DNA of 64,000 bases, taken from contig SCFE01000002.1 in assembly GCA_004352715.1 (NCBI GenBank), positions 782,441-846,440 on the forward strand, written 5' to 3'. The stretch comes from Hofstenia miamia (Eukaryota; Xenacoelomorpha; Acoela). The notes beneath the pieces were generated by a model, which did not search any database, was not told the origin of the DNA, and saw only the letters and a list, made by a program, of their open reading frames with translations. Positions within the stretch are counted from its first letter, which is position 1, and every line of letters starts with the position of its first letter. Made by a program: the position numbers and the translations under genes. Positions 32,956 through 43,922 of the stretch are shown in pieces.

Positions 32956-33363
32956 ATTAAATACTTCAAAAATAACCCTTCAATCTTAAATTTAAATATT
33001 TAATGAATTCATGTTATCTCTTGATTGTTTTATTTTAAAATTACGTAAAGTGTAATGCATTTTACAAGAGCGTAGATAATCGGGCGAATAGGTAATAATC
33101 TTGTTCACGGTTTAACCCATTAAAGGGTTTCGTATTTGCATATTTTTCAAATAGATCCGTATTCAGAAAGGCGATTGCTTGTGCTTAAATTTCTTCTCTC
33201 TGCGGGTGTATCTCTATATATTTCAATATATTCTTATTAGTTGTATATTTTATGTCTTTTCATTTGTAATTGTTTATATAAATCAATAATGAAAATTTGA
33301 GTTTAATAATAAATATTATATTTTTATCAAATTTTAGTAACATTTGATTTTATAATTGTAACA
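32956..33363. other. AT-rich spacer, nothing recognised
   Basis: Lies between the Mutator-like element's right TSD and the next small element's TSD. Confidence 0.35.
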
Positions 33364-33371
33364 ATTTATGC

Positions 33372-33742
33372 CAGGGAATTCGAGACTAACATTTTAGTCT
33401 CAGTCTCAAAAAAGTAAGTCTCAAGTATTAGTCTCAGTTTCGACGAGACTGAAAGCAAAGTCTCAGTCTCGTCTCAAATCGAAACTGTTGTTGGTCTCGA
33501 TTCAAATTATAGTAAAACAATGCATTTAATTGTAAAAAACATTAGATTGTATATTTTAATTTACTTAAACATGGTAAACTGCAAATATATAGCCTAATTT
33601 TTAAAATGAATAATAATTTCTAGCTTGTTTAAAATTAGTTTTGGTTTGGCCAAACGTTGTGTAATCTACAAGTGTCAAAAGAAGTCTCATTTCTCCTCTC
33701 AAAAATAAAAGTCTCGGTCTCAGTCTCGTCTTGAATTCCCTG
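33372..33742. mobile_element. 371-bp hAT-type MITE rich in GTCTC words
   Basis: Ends CAGGGAATTCGAGAC and, on the opposite strand, CAGGGAATTCAAGAC, flanked by an exact 8-bp duplication ATTTATGC (33364-33371, 33743-33750). CAGGG ends with an 8-bp TSD are typical of hAT. About a dozen AGTCTC/GAGACT words crowd both subterminal regions and could be transposase-binding repeats. No coding capacity. Confidence 0.88.
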
Positions 33743-33789
33743 ATTTATGCCACATCAAAAATTAAAAAAAATTATTTCGATTTAAAGTT

Positions 33790-33985
33790 GAAATTAAAAA
33801 TGTATCGATTTGCGTTAATATACATTTATATGTAGAAACTTTGGGGTAATATCTATCTTATTTTTTATCAACTTTTAATTTTGTCATGATTAAATATATA
33901 ACGCGTTTCGTTGCATGTTATAAATTTTGTTAATTATGCTAAATTATCGGTTTCTATTCACTAATTTTTGCACTTATATATTTTT
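33790..33985 (+). repeat. Diverged copy of the Mutator-like right TIR
   Basis: Similar throughout to 32679-32850: AATGTATCGATTTGCGTTAATATAC against AATGTATAGATTTACATTAATGTAC, then GGGGTAAT.., TTTTTTATC.., CGCGTT.. and TTTTGTTAATTATGC in the same order. Terminal bases and TSD are not visible. Confidence 0.5.
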
Positions 33986-34700
33986 TTATATAACCCGAGA
34001 GAAGTTTTATAGCGTTGAGACCTAAAATTTTGTTCACAACTTTTAGATATATATTTAATTAAAAATTTCAAAATTAGTGTATTCTAATTCTAAATTAAGG
34101 CCTGTAAAATGATTTCGTTTATTTACCAAAAAAGACAATAACTATATGCGAATGGTTAATAATTAATTTTAACGAACAAATGTTTGTTTGCCATCAGGGT
34201 TTTCCAGATTTAATTTATCTTCTATTTTGTCCCAAGTAATCATTAATGTACTTTTTAAATACGTATGTTATTAAGGTGAATATATCCAGTGGCGGAGCGT
34301 GGGCCACTTTGCCTAGTGTGCGGTGCAGAGTTGCTAGTGTTTCTTTTTGGTTTCATCATTGTATTAAATAAAAATACGTCAATACTGAATTGAAAGTTTC
34401 AAAATTTACAATGGAGATCAGTGCAGTAATTGTTTAAACTTGAAGCCATCCACCACATGATTAAATGCATAATTTTTTGAATACTCTACATTAACGTAAA
34501 ATATGATTCAAATGAATATTTCTTAAAGTCAGATATCAAGTAAGATATTTGAAATGGATACCTTAGTTTATTTAACAACATCACGAAATATTAAAACATT
34601 ATACAGGACCAGTACGTGATCAGACCAACTTTTCAATTTCAACCAAGACCCATTTGCTATTATTTTCGAACCTCTATATTTGGAATGAAAGCAGAAATAG
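33986..34700. other. AT-rich DNA with a possible hAT end
   Basis: At 34287 CAGTGGCGGAGCGTGG closely matches the left end of the hAT element at 62312 (CAGTGGCGTAGCGTGG). No matching right end was found nearby. No gene is recognised. Confidence 0.4.
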
Positions 34701-34710
34701 ATGACCCACC

Positions 34711-35890
34711 AGAGATGGAATCGGATCCAACAGTTTAAGATCCGATCCGATCTAAACTTTTAAAAAATTTTAATTTTCAACACGGAACGGATCCGAATTT
34801 AAATAAGTATGCTAACAATAAACAATTATAAACTTAAAAAATATTTGTTTTTTTAATGCGAATAGACAATTTTAAGTGCTTCAACACTATCTTGAGATAA
34901 AAAATGGACATATACTTACGGAATAATACATGCAAATCAGCTTATTTGTAAGCTTTGTAATAATCTAGTTCACAAAATTGTCATTATAGAGTTTAAATAG
35001 TTGAGTTTCTTATAGTATTACCTCCCGTATTATTTTTTTAAGTCCAAAAATAACCACTTTGCATTGTTACTATTAATTTGAAGTTGTTTCAGACAAGATA
35101 AATTTACTTCAAAATTGCAGCTAAGGCGATGAAAACAAGAATAGCACGAATAATGGCAAATTAAAGAACAACTCCAAAATTTATATTGCAAGACATTAAA
35201 AAAATTGTTGTTGAGTGTATTAAAATCCATGATAGAAAAATTAATTTTTCAAACAAAATTTGATATTTAAATATAAATTTTAAATTTTACTGAAATTGGA
35301 TACTAAATTGGATCAAAAAATTGAATTATATAGCAGCAACATTAAATAAATTCACACCCTATTATTAGTATTCCGACAATATGGTTCCATAAACATTTTT
35401 GTATTAGTGATTGACAAACCTTCTGAGTACTAAGTTGATCTTGGCATTGCAAGTTGCTTAGAGTGCATATTTAAATGAGATTTTTTGATTGAAGAGCATC
35501 TCAATTTATATGAGTATTTTTACATTTTGCAGGGTTTGCAAGAGCTAAGGCATTCCACTTGCTTCTCTGTTCTGTGCTCTTACATACATATTAGAGAGAA
35601 TTCTTTTCAGAATTCTGCTTTTCCATTTGCAAGTTTGTACAAACAAATGTTTTTGGTTGCTTTACTATTTTATCATTATGATGGCTAACATGAATCGCAT
35701 TATCAGATTTGAAGTATTCGTCATCAATTTTATAAGTTGTTGGAAAGAATAACACGGAACCTGTTGTATGAACAATGAAATTCAATAACAAAATTTCACT
35801 TAGATTGAGTTTATTAAATTAGGATTAAATGTAAATATTTGCGTAATTTATAACATGTACAAATAAATGAAGATCCGATTCCATTTCTGC
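34711..35890. mobile_element. 1180-bp hAT-like element with 8-bp TSD
   Basis: Left end AGAGATGGAATCGGATCC and right end (opposite strand) AGAAATGGAATCGGATCT. The flanking duplication GACCCACC lies at 34703-34710 and 35891-35898. Sequence just outside (35899-35965) is inversely similar to 41343-41420, where the two flanks are contiguous, consistent with an empty site. No transposase is recognised. Confidence 0.8.
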
Positions 35891-35898
35891 GACCCACC

Positions 35899-36439
35899 TA
35901 ACCGTACCGTATGCAGTCATTATTAAGACTAAGAAACCATGTTTTTTGTTGGCCGTAAACTTTGATTTAAAACCAAACAGAGGTCCGAGCTAAACGCCAA
36001 TCACACAGCTTGTTAAAGATGAGGCCAATTATCTGGTAATATAAAATTATAGTACAAAGATTAATAGGAAACTCAGTCTTTACGTCTAAGCTTAGCTTTT
36101 TTCTAATTGCAGACTTTTGCTGGCAAATTTATGTGTTTGTGAAGATCATTTATGAAAACCACGTGTATATTTTTTATAGGATGTTTTCGGGTGTCTTTAC
36201 AATATCATTTTATCAATTATGAAAGGAAAGTAATATGATCCATTAGAGGTAAAACTGTGGTTGTAGAAAGTTTATTTTAATGGCCTTTCAACAGTTAGAT
36301 GCAGTTCTTGAATGTCTTCAATGGGTTGTGGTTCAATTATTTTTTATATTACAAAAGTATAATTTGTAATTTATGCAAAATCAAATCATAGCTTTCAAAA
36401 ATTGCAAAATTTTTTGATATTCAACACAAAAGCTTTAAG

Positions 36440-36482
<43 letters not shown>

Positions 36483-36590
36483 TATACTGACCGCTAAGTG
36501 CTATGGCAATACCGCTAAGTACTAGTATATAAATGGTGAAAAAATATATATACGAACATAAAAAATTTCACTTCAATCCTTAGCAAAAGC
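35899..36590. other. Diverged repeat and TA microsatellite
   Basis: 35899-35965 is an inverted match to part of the hAT element at 40.8-43.05 kb, so a second decayed copy may lie here. A TA tract occupies about 36445-36480. No gene is recognised. Confidence 0.4.
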
Positions 36591-36599
36591 CTCAAAATG

Positions 36600-37020
36600 T
36601 TGTCGATCTGTGTTAGACAAGTTATAGGCAATATCAGGCCTAAGCCAAGCTTCTGTAATTGTGAAAATTGCATTTTTTCCAATTTTTGTAATCAATTTTA
36701 AGAAATCATTTCTGTTTGCATTAAGACTTCTAGCGTTAATATGTATTTATATGTATTTGAAGTTATCAGTATTGTTTTTTAATTGGATCTCAATTTCGGT
36801 TTCATTTAGGATAGGACCTGGATTTGTTTCTATGTCACCGGAAATTTTTATAGAAAAAAATACCTAATAAGCGTTTATAAATCAATGTACTGAATTTGGT
36901 ATTACACATGTAGTAATTGAGATATGAGTGCTTTCTGTGTTGTTTGAATGTGAGCATGTATATAATATATAGTTATATTTCGAAGAGCAAAATATAGAAC
37001 TAAATATGTATAATAATAAT
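36600..37020 (-). mobile_element. CR1-like LINE 5' fragment with canonical 2A motif
   Basis: Minus-strand copy of the LINE at 5.3-7.3 kb, keeping the leader (to about 37020), the ORF start and the first part of the endonuclease (LNA.RSL block, NDFLKLITKIGKNAIF, then TEAWLRPDI). A deletion shifts the frame upstream of the 2A motif. The copy ends near 36600. It preserves the empty target of the 708-bp TIR element (AT at 36956-36957). It lies about 100-200 bp upstream of the ataxin-10 gene. Confidence 0.8.
36813..36842 (-). other. Canonical 2A-like motif in LINE
   Basis: Translates as SGDIETNPGP, a full match to D(V/I)ExNPGP, the ribosome-skipping 2A signature known from picornaviruses and from some non-LTR retrotransposons. 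Followed by ILNETEIEIQL and then the endonuclease. Confidence 0.85.
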
Positions 37021-37235
37021 AAAAATAATCTTAATAATAAATTACTAATGAATGCAAATTGGCTTTCGCGAGTTTTAGGTGATTGGGTTCATCAACACTT
37101 TTGGTTTTTTACCTAATGTATCCATGAGCATTGCAAGCGTGTTGCCATGCTGTTAATAACAATTTTTCTAGTGCAGAGATTATGCGTTTTATTCAGTTAT
37201 AAATGTATTTCTTAGTTGGTTGCAGTACATTTGCG

Positions 37236-38246
37236 ATGGATGAAATAGATGACTTATTGTCCGACGAGTTACAGGAACGTTTACATGAATATTTACGAGG
37301 CATTCGAAAAAACTTGGCAATAAATGAGGAATTTCAATCGAATTTTTTAAAGAATCCTGATGTGTTAGACAAGTTGCATGCCTTAATTGACGGCCCAGAT
37401 TTGAAATCATCTGTCATCGCGAGTCAGATTATTGCTAATTCCGTTGTTAACAATCCAAAAAATCAAAGCATAATCTTCAATCACAAATCTCTTTTATTTA
37501 GCCTTATTTCACATTTTAATGGTAATGTGCGCGATTGCGGTTTTGCTTTGTTAAATGTTTTATTTTTAACTAAGGAACTTGAATGGGATCATAAAGTACT
37601 TGTGAAATGTATTCAGCCATTAATTTCTTCTCTAAACTCAGGCGACGAGGGTATCTTCCAATTAATTGCATTCTCACAATTTTTGAAAAGTCACTCGCTT
37701 TTTCAAGTTTTGTATTCATCAATTAAAATTGACTTCCGTTGTGAAATATTATGCAAAATCGTTAGTTTTGTTAAAGAATCTTCTTCTTCCGAATATCTAG
37801 ACTATGCAAATGTTATTAGTTACCTTGCTGAGTGTTTTATTTCTCGGTGCTGCGAAGTATTAGACTGTAGAGAACTAAAAGAGTTATTGGAGTTATTTGT
37901 TTTGGTGTCTTTAACTGATCTGAATTTTCTGATTAAGACTAATGATTTTTTTTCTCATGTTTGCACGTTTCTTCATCATTTTACCAAGGAAACTACGGAG
38001 GATTGCAATGTAATGTCTATTCAAACACAATTGGTTCAACTTGTTGGCAATTTAGTTTATCATAACTTTGAGTTTCAAAATATTGTTAAGGAATCGAATT
38101 TACTTTTTACTATTCTTTCTCTCACTAAGGTTAATGAGAAAAATCCTTTTCTTAAAGAATGGTGTGTTTTAGCTATACGTAATTTGTGTGAAGGAAACGA
38201 AGATATTCAGAATACAATAAAACAATTGAAGTCTACAAAAAATTGA
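37236..38246 (+). CDS. ATXN10: Ataxin-10 family protein
   Basis: Intact intronless frame, 336 residues from the ATG at 37236 (MDEIDDLLSD). An in-frame ATG at 37203 would add 11 residues, but a TTGGTTGCAG acceptor-like site between the two suggests a spliced 5' leader, so I prefer the second. The protein is all-helical, consistent with an armadillo-like fold. The C-terminal Atx10 domain (about residues 261-330) is clear: QLVQLVGNLVYHN, then NPFLKEWCVLAIRNLCEGN, the family's most conserved block. Family members (human ataxin-10, yeast Cmr/CTR86) act in cytokinesis and cell-survival signalling. It is shorter than human ataxin-10 (475 residues). Lack of introns allows a retrocopy origin, but no poly(A) tract or TSD is seen. 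Diverged relatives lie at 40.5 and 51.2 kb. Confidence 0.87.
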   Translation: MDEIDDLLSDELQERLHEYLRGIRKNLAINEEFQSNFLKNPDVLDKLHALIDGPDLKSSVIASQIIANSVVNNPKNQSIIFNHKSLLFSLISHFNGNVRDCGFALLNVLFLTKELEWDHKVLVKCIQPLISSLNSGDEGIFQLIAFSQFLKSHSLFQVLYSSIKIDFRCEILCKIVSFVKESSSSEYLDYANVISYLAECFISRCCEVLDCRELKELLELFVLVSLTDLNFLIKTNDFFSHVCTFLHHFTKETTEDCNVMSIQTQLVQLVGNLVYHNFEFQNIVKESNLLFTILSLTKVNEKNPFLKEWCVLAIRNLCEGNEDIQNTIKQLKSTKN

Positions 38247-38820
38247 ATGTTTGTTTGTACAAATCTTGTAATATTTCGTGTATATTATAGTTTTAAATGA
38301 TTTCTCAATTTTTAAGAATTTTTATATGCAAGGGTAGAAATGTATATTGTTCCCTGACATCACTCCAATTTCTTTATACATTATTATTGTGAATTTTGAT
38401 TTTAAAGTATTAAAATTTTTTGCAGGTTTTTCTATTAAAACTCAATATATGTGAAAATTGTTATGCCTGCAGCACCTAAATCTGAAGTGCATTCCAATTT
38501 TTTATAATTTTATCACTGTCAATGTTTTACCACTAACAAATTTTATCAGCACTTGCATATCATTTAATTCTTTCCAAATACAGTAAAGCACATTCAATCT
38601 AAAAAATTAGTATATTATTTCACTGCATCAAATCAGTTGATTTAAGGTTTTCGCACTTAATTTACCAATCAACAGCTTTATTATCTTTGATTTATTTGCC
38701 ACCGTTTCAAACAGTTTTGATTACGATTTATGTATTGGGTTTTAGTTTTTAAATTTGTTTCTTACCTGTTAGACAAGCAACCACTAGACATTCTAATTTT
38801 AATTCTCCAGCAACTGCTGG
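38247..38820. other. 3' flank of ataxin-10 gene, no further gene
   Basis: AT-rich sequence likely containing the 3' UTR. No clear AATAAA close to the stop was picked out. Confidence 0.35.
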
Positions 38821-39139
38821 AGCAGGTGGAATTAAATGAGATTCTACAATGAACTTTTTTACAAACCAGGAAACATTTATCAGCCATTAACCAATTTGTT
38901 ATTTATGAATGTCACTTTGTTAGCGTCTACTAATTCCAGCATCTCATACATGATATCTTTATCACTGATTCTTATAACCGCAACCAAGGGAAATAAATTT
39001 GAACTCTACCGAAGTCTCCCTCCCTAGATTCATTGACATCTGTAAACAGTTTCAGAAAATACTGAATATTGAAAGCCTTACCTGTCATTAGGTTTCTCAC
39101 CAACAGATGTCAAAATTTTGATTACCATGGTCAGACCTC

Positions 39140-39470
39140 GTCTAGTCTTGATAGTTCGTTTTCCCGAGTTAACTCTTGGAGTCCTTTTTGACAATAACTT
39201 CTCATTCTATTCGCTTGTTAGTCGTTTGCTCAAGGTTACTTCCACCGATCTTGCAATGCTTTATAAGGCATTTGTAATTTGGGGAGGTTTGACAAATTCA
39301 ATCTGCTTAATAAAGTTCAGAGGAGATTAACTCATTCTGGATCACTTCCTTTATGAACTCATGTCTCAAAAAAACTTTTATTCTTCAACATCGCTCCGTC
39401 TTAGAATTCCTCCGAAAACTTACTTACACGTCAATAAGAAATTTTTCGCCCTGTTTCCAGATAAACACCT
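39140..39470 (+). pseudogene. Decayed LINE ORF2 C-terminal region
   Basis: Plus-strand translation gives LTLGVLFDNNFSFYSLVSRL and then MLYKAFV, as in the post-RT region of CR1/jockey-type LINEs ('LGV.FD..lsF..Hi......LYkafVrpileY'), followed by NKVQRRLTHSGSLPL (family 'vQRRfTr'). Stops and frameshifts follow. The upstream RT core is not recognisable. Confidence 0.5.
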
Positions 39471-40532
39471 GATTGGGTTGATATTTTTTCTACTCATTCT
39501 AAATACATTGTTCATTTCTATATTTTTGCTAATAAATCTTTGGGAATTGTGGTTTTGAAATGTAGTATTACTTTACTGCATCCAGGAGTCCAGGGTTCTA
39601 CTAACTTTATAATGAATTCTCAAATCGCTCGATTTCTATTTTATATTATTATTAAGTTGTATTTTTCTATGCCATGGCAGCCAGCTGATTGGATCGTATT
39701 TTTAGGAAAGGTTAATAGATCTGGTTATGTTAAGTTTTCCAAACCATTGTTCACATTAGAATATTTTGTGACTGCAAAAATATTTGAATTTCTCAGTTTA
39801 CCTTAAAGTATATTTTATCAGCAATGCGTACATCTGGTGAGGCGACATACTGCAATTTATTTGCTTTGAGTATTCTGCGTTGCATAACTCGTCGGGTGGG
39901 ATTGGGTTAGATATTAAACACTTATGTATGGGTAAAGTCTGTTTTTGGCTCGGATATATTATCCATTTGTATATTGATCTATTCGACCATTAAATAAATA
40001 CGTCTGTTTCATCCATATTGTAAATTGTACGTTTGATATTTCATATATACCGCGGCACAAGATGTCAGTTCTCGGAGCATGTGTCAGGGCATGGTCCACT
40101 GTGCATCACGCCAGGGAGAGTTTGACTTATTTCATTTGCACCGGGACAAAGTCCATCTTGTAACATGCACTTTAATTGTATTATCATTTGATTTTAAATG
40201 TGCCGGTTTTTTTCTGTAGTGTGTATACGTTTATGCATTCTTTTGCCAAAAGGAATTTACTGAGAATAGGCACAATTGGTTCCAGTAGCCTCGGAAATGA
40301 GGAAATGAGAAGGTGACGGGTGCGTGTTATACTTAGAATTTTGACTATACACCTCCCTGAAACGTTCTTCAAATTTTTATTTATTATACTGTCCGTTTAG
40401 ATAGCCTCTCGTGATAATAAGGTGCCTTAAAATATTATATGCAAATTAAATATTTTAATGAACGTCACAGGAACGTCACATTATCTTAATATTATATTGT
40501 TTCGACACCACTGATGTGTTCAACATCCCATT
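39471..40532. other. AT-rich DNA, no gene recognised
   Basis: Short open frames only (for example 39540-39806), without domains. Confidence 0.3.
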
Positions 40533-40653
40533 TACTCTTGCTATTCTTTCTCTTACTATGGTTGATGAGTGTAATCCTTTTCTAAATGAAAATTTTTTGA
40601 AGGAATTTTAGATATTCAAATTACAGCAAACCGTTGAAACTATGAAGAATTGA
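40533..40653 (+). pseudogene. Ataxin-10 3'-end fragment
   Basis: Nucleotide similarity to the last about 170 bp of the ataxin-10 gene (38098-38246), including AILSLTMVDECNPFLNEN against TILSLTKVNEKNPFLKEW and the shared ..AAGAATTGA / AAAAATTGA end. An internal deletion of about 30 bp and an in-frame stop remove the tail. It ends about 160 bp left of a hAT element. Confidence 0.75.
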
Positions 40654-41819
40654 CTATTTTCTTGTTTATATATAATTGTATGTATTTTTCTCTTTCAGTC
40701 TTAAATCAATACCTTCACTCTTTCCTTATGATTTATTACAGTTTGACCTATGAATTCATTTGAATTAGAATTTATAGTATTGAAGAATTAGTTATGCATA
40801 CAACAGAAAGTACAACCAGACACGTAACTACGAGGGGGTGGCTGTCCCCCGCCCCTCCCCCAAATGTTCGCCTTGCCGTTCCAAGTAATAAAATTCACTT
40901 TATTTGATAAGCTCAATTTACTATAGTTTTTATGCTACCTATATAATATAATTGGCTGTATAAAAACTACGCCATTAACAATACTATGGATGTATTAACT
41001 TACCTTCACTTAATTATTTTATTATAAAATTTCAATTGCTAAGTCTTGCGTTTTCATTATTATCATTATGAACTATAAATAGCATTTATTTACACGCCAA
41101 ATCAACAACATTATAACACCTTGCTTTGCTACTGGCACTAATGTACTCTATTACATTTACATATACGCATTTAAAAGTTGGGAGTGGGTATAATATAAAA
41201 CTATTTTAGTGGCTGAAACAGTTAGTAGCCGTAAACCAGACAAGCTCAAACTGTTATGTGCACAACACGCAGCCTTGGTTGAACGTGTTTATGAGTGTGC
41301 TATTGCATAGAAGGCTTATCAATGCTAGATGAAAGCTGTGCAACGTGAGCTCACGGCCAACGAGAAACCTAGTTTCTTATTCAGCCTTAATAATTGCTGC
41401 ATACGGTTAGGTGAGACATGTACTTATTTAGATTCACATATCTAAAGCATTGCAATTTAAATTGAGCTGAAATGGTAAATTATGTAAACTAGAATAAAAA
41501 AGGTAGACTTAAGATCATATTTCAGGTGAACATTTGACAGTGATCTTGACAATATTATTTAAGCAAAGAATTTTGAAATATGCTAAGCTGTTGGAACTGT
41601 AAGCAGAGATCAAAATATTTCTTAGCGAAATACTTAGAGTTTAAGAAAGAAATGTCATTTTAAAGAGTTTACATAAGGACTATTATTTGAATACAACTTC
41701 CAGAAATGTTTATTAAACTAAAAGTATTGCTTTTATATTTAGACTAACAAATAAGGCATTTTTGAATTGATTTGCTTGTAACTGAATGTAATCCATGGTT
41801 TTACGAGCGTTAATATTAT

Positions 41820-42560
41820 AATGTATTTTCTTGAAGTTTTACAAAATCATTTGCAGAACTTCGATTATGATAAAGTTATCCAGCATGCACTAGATTTAGC
41901 AGAAAAGTGAAATTAGCGACTTTGAGACTCGAGCATCTACACGATCTTGTTGCAATTCAAACAAGTACATGGCGTCACTACTTACTGATTCTACTGGTCA
42001 AAATAATCCTACCAATGTTGGACACTTAAAAATACTACTTCAGCAGACACATATTCGCGATGAAGTTACAGCGAGTTTTGATAATGAACAGAACCAAGTA
42101 TACTTACGGGCAAGTTCATGTTTACCCAAAAGTATACAATTTTTAAATGCCCAATTAATAGAAAAAGTTTCAAGCATCTGTTGTTTTATTATTCAGCCAC
42201 GATTTGTGCACGTAATTAGGCAGTTTATAGACATAAGAACAAGTAATAAGGGGAAGTGTCATCTCTTATACAAGTGCTGGCCATTACTGATAAGGAAATC
42301 TTTGCTGATGTGCACAAGCTTTGTCAAATAGTGTTGACTATTCCGCAGACTTTTTTGAAGTGTAGAAAGACTATTTTCATCTGTAAAATCTGTCAAAACC
42401 AGATTACGAGCGAGAATGTGCACGAAACATCTTAGCAATTTGGTGCTGCTCTCATTCGATTCGAGCGCGATTTGACACAGCTTGGATAAAAATCGTATCC
42501 TACAAATATTCAAGTCGTTAAAACAAAGGCTGTTGCAATTATTCTATCAATTGAAAACTA
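41820..42560 (+). pseudogene. hAT transposase remnant with dimerisation motif
   Basis: The plus strand, with frameshifts, reads LCQIVLTIPQTFLKC and then, one base shifted, RLFSSVKSVKTRLRARMCTK and LSNLVLLSFDSS. This matches the C-terminal hAT dimerisation region ('iLltiPvtsasaERsFSalk.iKtylRstM...rLn.LalLs'). The frame around 41969-42331 covers the preceding decayed catalytic part. Frameshifts and an in-frame TGA show inactivity. Confidence 0.78.
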
Positions 42561-42800
42561 ATAAAGCTTTTTGTATTTGTTTTATTTTTGATTACATGTA
42601 CTGTGCAAGTCAGTGTAGTTAAATTATCTAAAACATTATCATGTTCAAATTAGTTGATACTATTCTTACTAATAACGTGTTTGCATGTAGCGATAGTGTA
42701 GTGTGCGATCTAACATGCAATACCTGTGATTTTTAATAACACAAATTGTATTAATCAATATCTTTTTAGTATGCTCCCCAAAATTTTGTTTAACCCACCC

Positions 42801-43016
42801 NNNNNNNNNNNNNNNNNNNNNNNNNNNNNNNNNNNNNNNNNNNNNNNNNNNNNNNNNNNNNNNNNNNNNNNNNNNNNNNNNNNNNNNNNNNNNNNNNNNN
42901 NNNNNNNNNNNNNNNNNNNNNNNNNNNNNNNNNNNNNNNNNNNNNNNNNNNNNNNNNNNNNNNNNNNNNNNNNNNNNNNNNNNNNNNNNNNNNNNNNNNN
43001 NNNNNNNNNNNNNNNN
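42801..43016. other. Assembly gap of 216 N
   Basis: Flanked by CCACCC and a poly-C run, so probably a homopolymer-rich hAT terminus that failed to assemble. Confidence 0.98.
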
Positions 43017-43050
43017 CCCCCCCCCCCCATTCAAATCCAGCTACGTGCCT

Positions 43051-43790
43051 AAAACCAACTAATGCTGGACGCACAACAGAATAATGATAGATTTTGTATG
43101 GATTGCTGTTCTCAATTGTTTTTGCATTGCGCATAGTGGGAATTCATTTCAACCATTGTTTTCTGCACAATATCACAAAAATGCCGTTGATGCGCATATT
43201 GATGCAAGTATACTACGATATATATGCATGGCTACGTATTCAAATACAATGACAGCAGTGACGTTACCAGCGTTTGACAGTTGCGGGTCACATAAATATC
43301 TGATATATTATACTTTTTGACATTTTGCATCTCTAAAGTTTGCAATAAAAATATATTTATTAATTAAATTTTTGAATAGCAGTAATATCAGAGCACTCGT
43401 TTATCGTAAATATAAATTAATTGGAAGTATTTTAGAATTTGTAACAGCTCATAAAAGTGAACAATAAAACAAAAAGTATAAAAACAAAATCTCAATGTTA
43501 TGATAACAAGGTGCTATAGTTTTATATGCTGATATGCTAAAATCAAATTCATCAATGAAAGTGTCTAGATCCATTTTCTCTCCATTCATGTATCAATTTC
43601 AATAGAAAGAATTGCATAATCAATTCGAGGCCATTGCATTGTGAAGACATATTTTGGTAAGAGTATACAAACAAAAAAGTATCCTTATAAAGAAGGTTGA
43701 ATTTTGCTAGTCCTAAAACCGAGGACAACTTAGCATCTGTTGTTTTGATAAGATACTTCATTGATGTCTTTCATCTTTGCAGAGCCGTTC
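43051..43790. other. AT-rich DNA, no gene recognised
   Basis: Short frames on both strands (43084-43320 plus, 43552-43761 minus) show no domains. Confidence 0.3.
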
Positions 43791-43796
43791 TCCTAC

Positions 43797-43922
43797 TTCG
43801 CCTACTCTTCCATCTGCTACTACCTCATCTCATGTGACTGTCCTCGTTGCCGTAAAACTGGACTTTTATTTTTGTTGTTTGCCTTGAGCGGCTAATAAAG
43901 TCCTTCATTATTATTATTCTTA
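43797..43922 (+). mobile_element. Short retroposon 3' end with ATT-repeat tail
   Basis: A relatively GC-rich block (..CTACTTCGCCTACTC.., CCTTGAGCGGCTAATAAAG) stands out from its surroundings and ends in CTTC(ATT)n. Microsatellite tails replacing poly(A) are typical of L2/CR1/RTE LINEs and SINEs that share their 3' ends. Coding content is not evident. Confidence 0.5.

Larger units (their letters stand above)
40817..43050 (+). mobile_element. Decayed hAT element with terminal inverted repeats
   Basis: Left end CAGACACGTAACTACGAGG with a G-rich run, and right end (opposite strand) AGGCACGTAGCTGGATTT with a G-rich run, form diverged terminal inverted repeats. No clean 8-bp TSD survives. It contains a decayed hAT transposase C terminus in plus orientation and the 216-N gap beside poly-C/G. 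Part of it (41343-41420) recurs inverted at 35899-35965. Confidence 0.7.

Noticed and set aside
41969-42331. 120-codon ORF as a gene
   Set aside because: It lies inside hAT inverted repeats and its neighbouring frame carries the hAT dimerisation motif; treated as part of a decayed transposase.
42669-43134. Frames across the 216-N gap
   Set aside because: Gap artefact flanked by poly-C.
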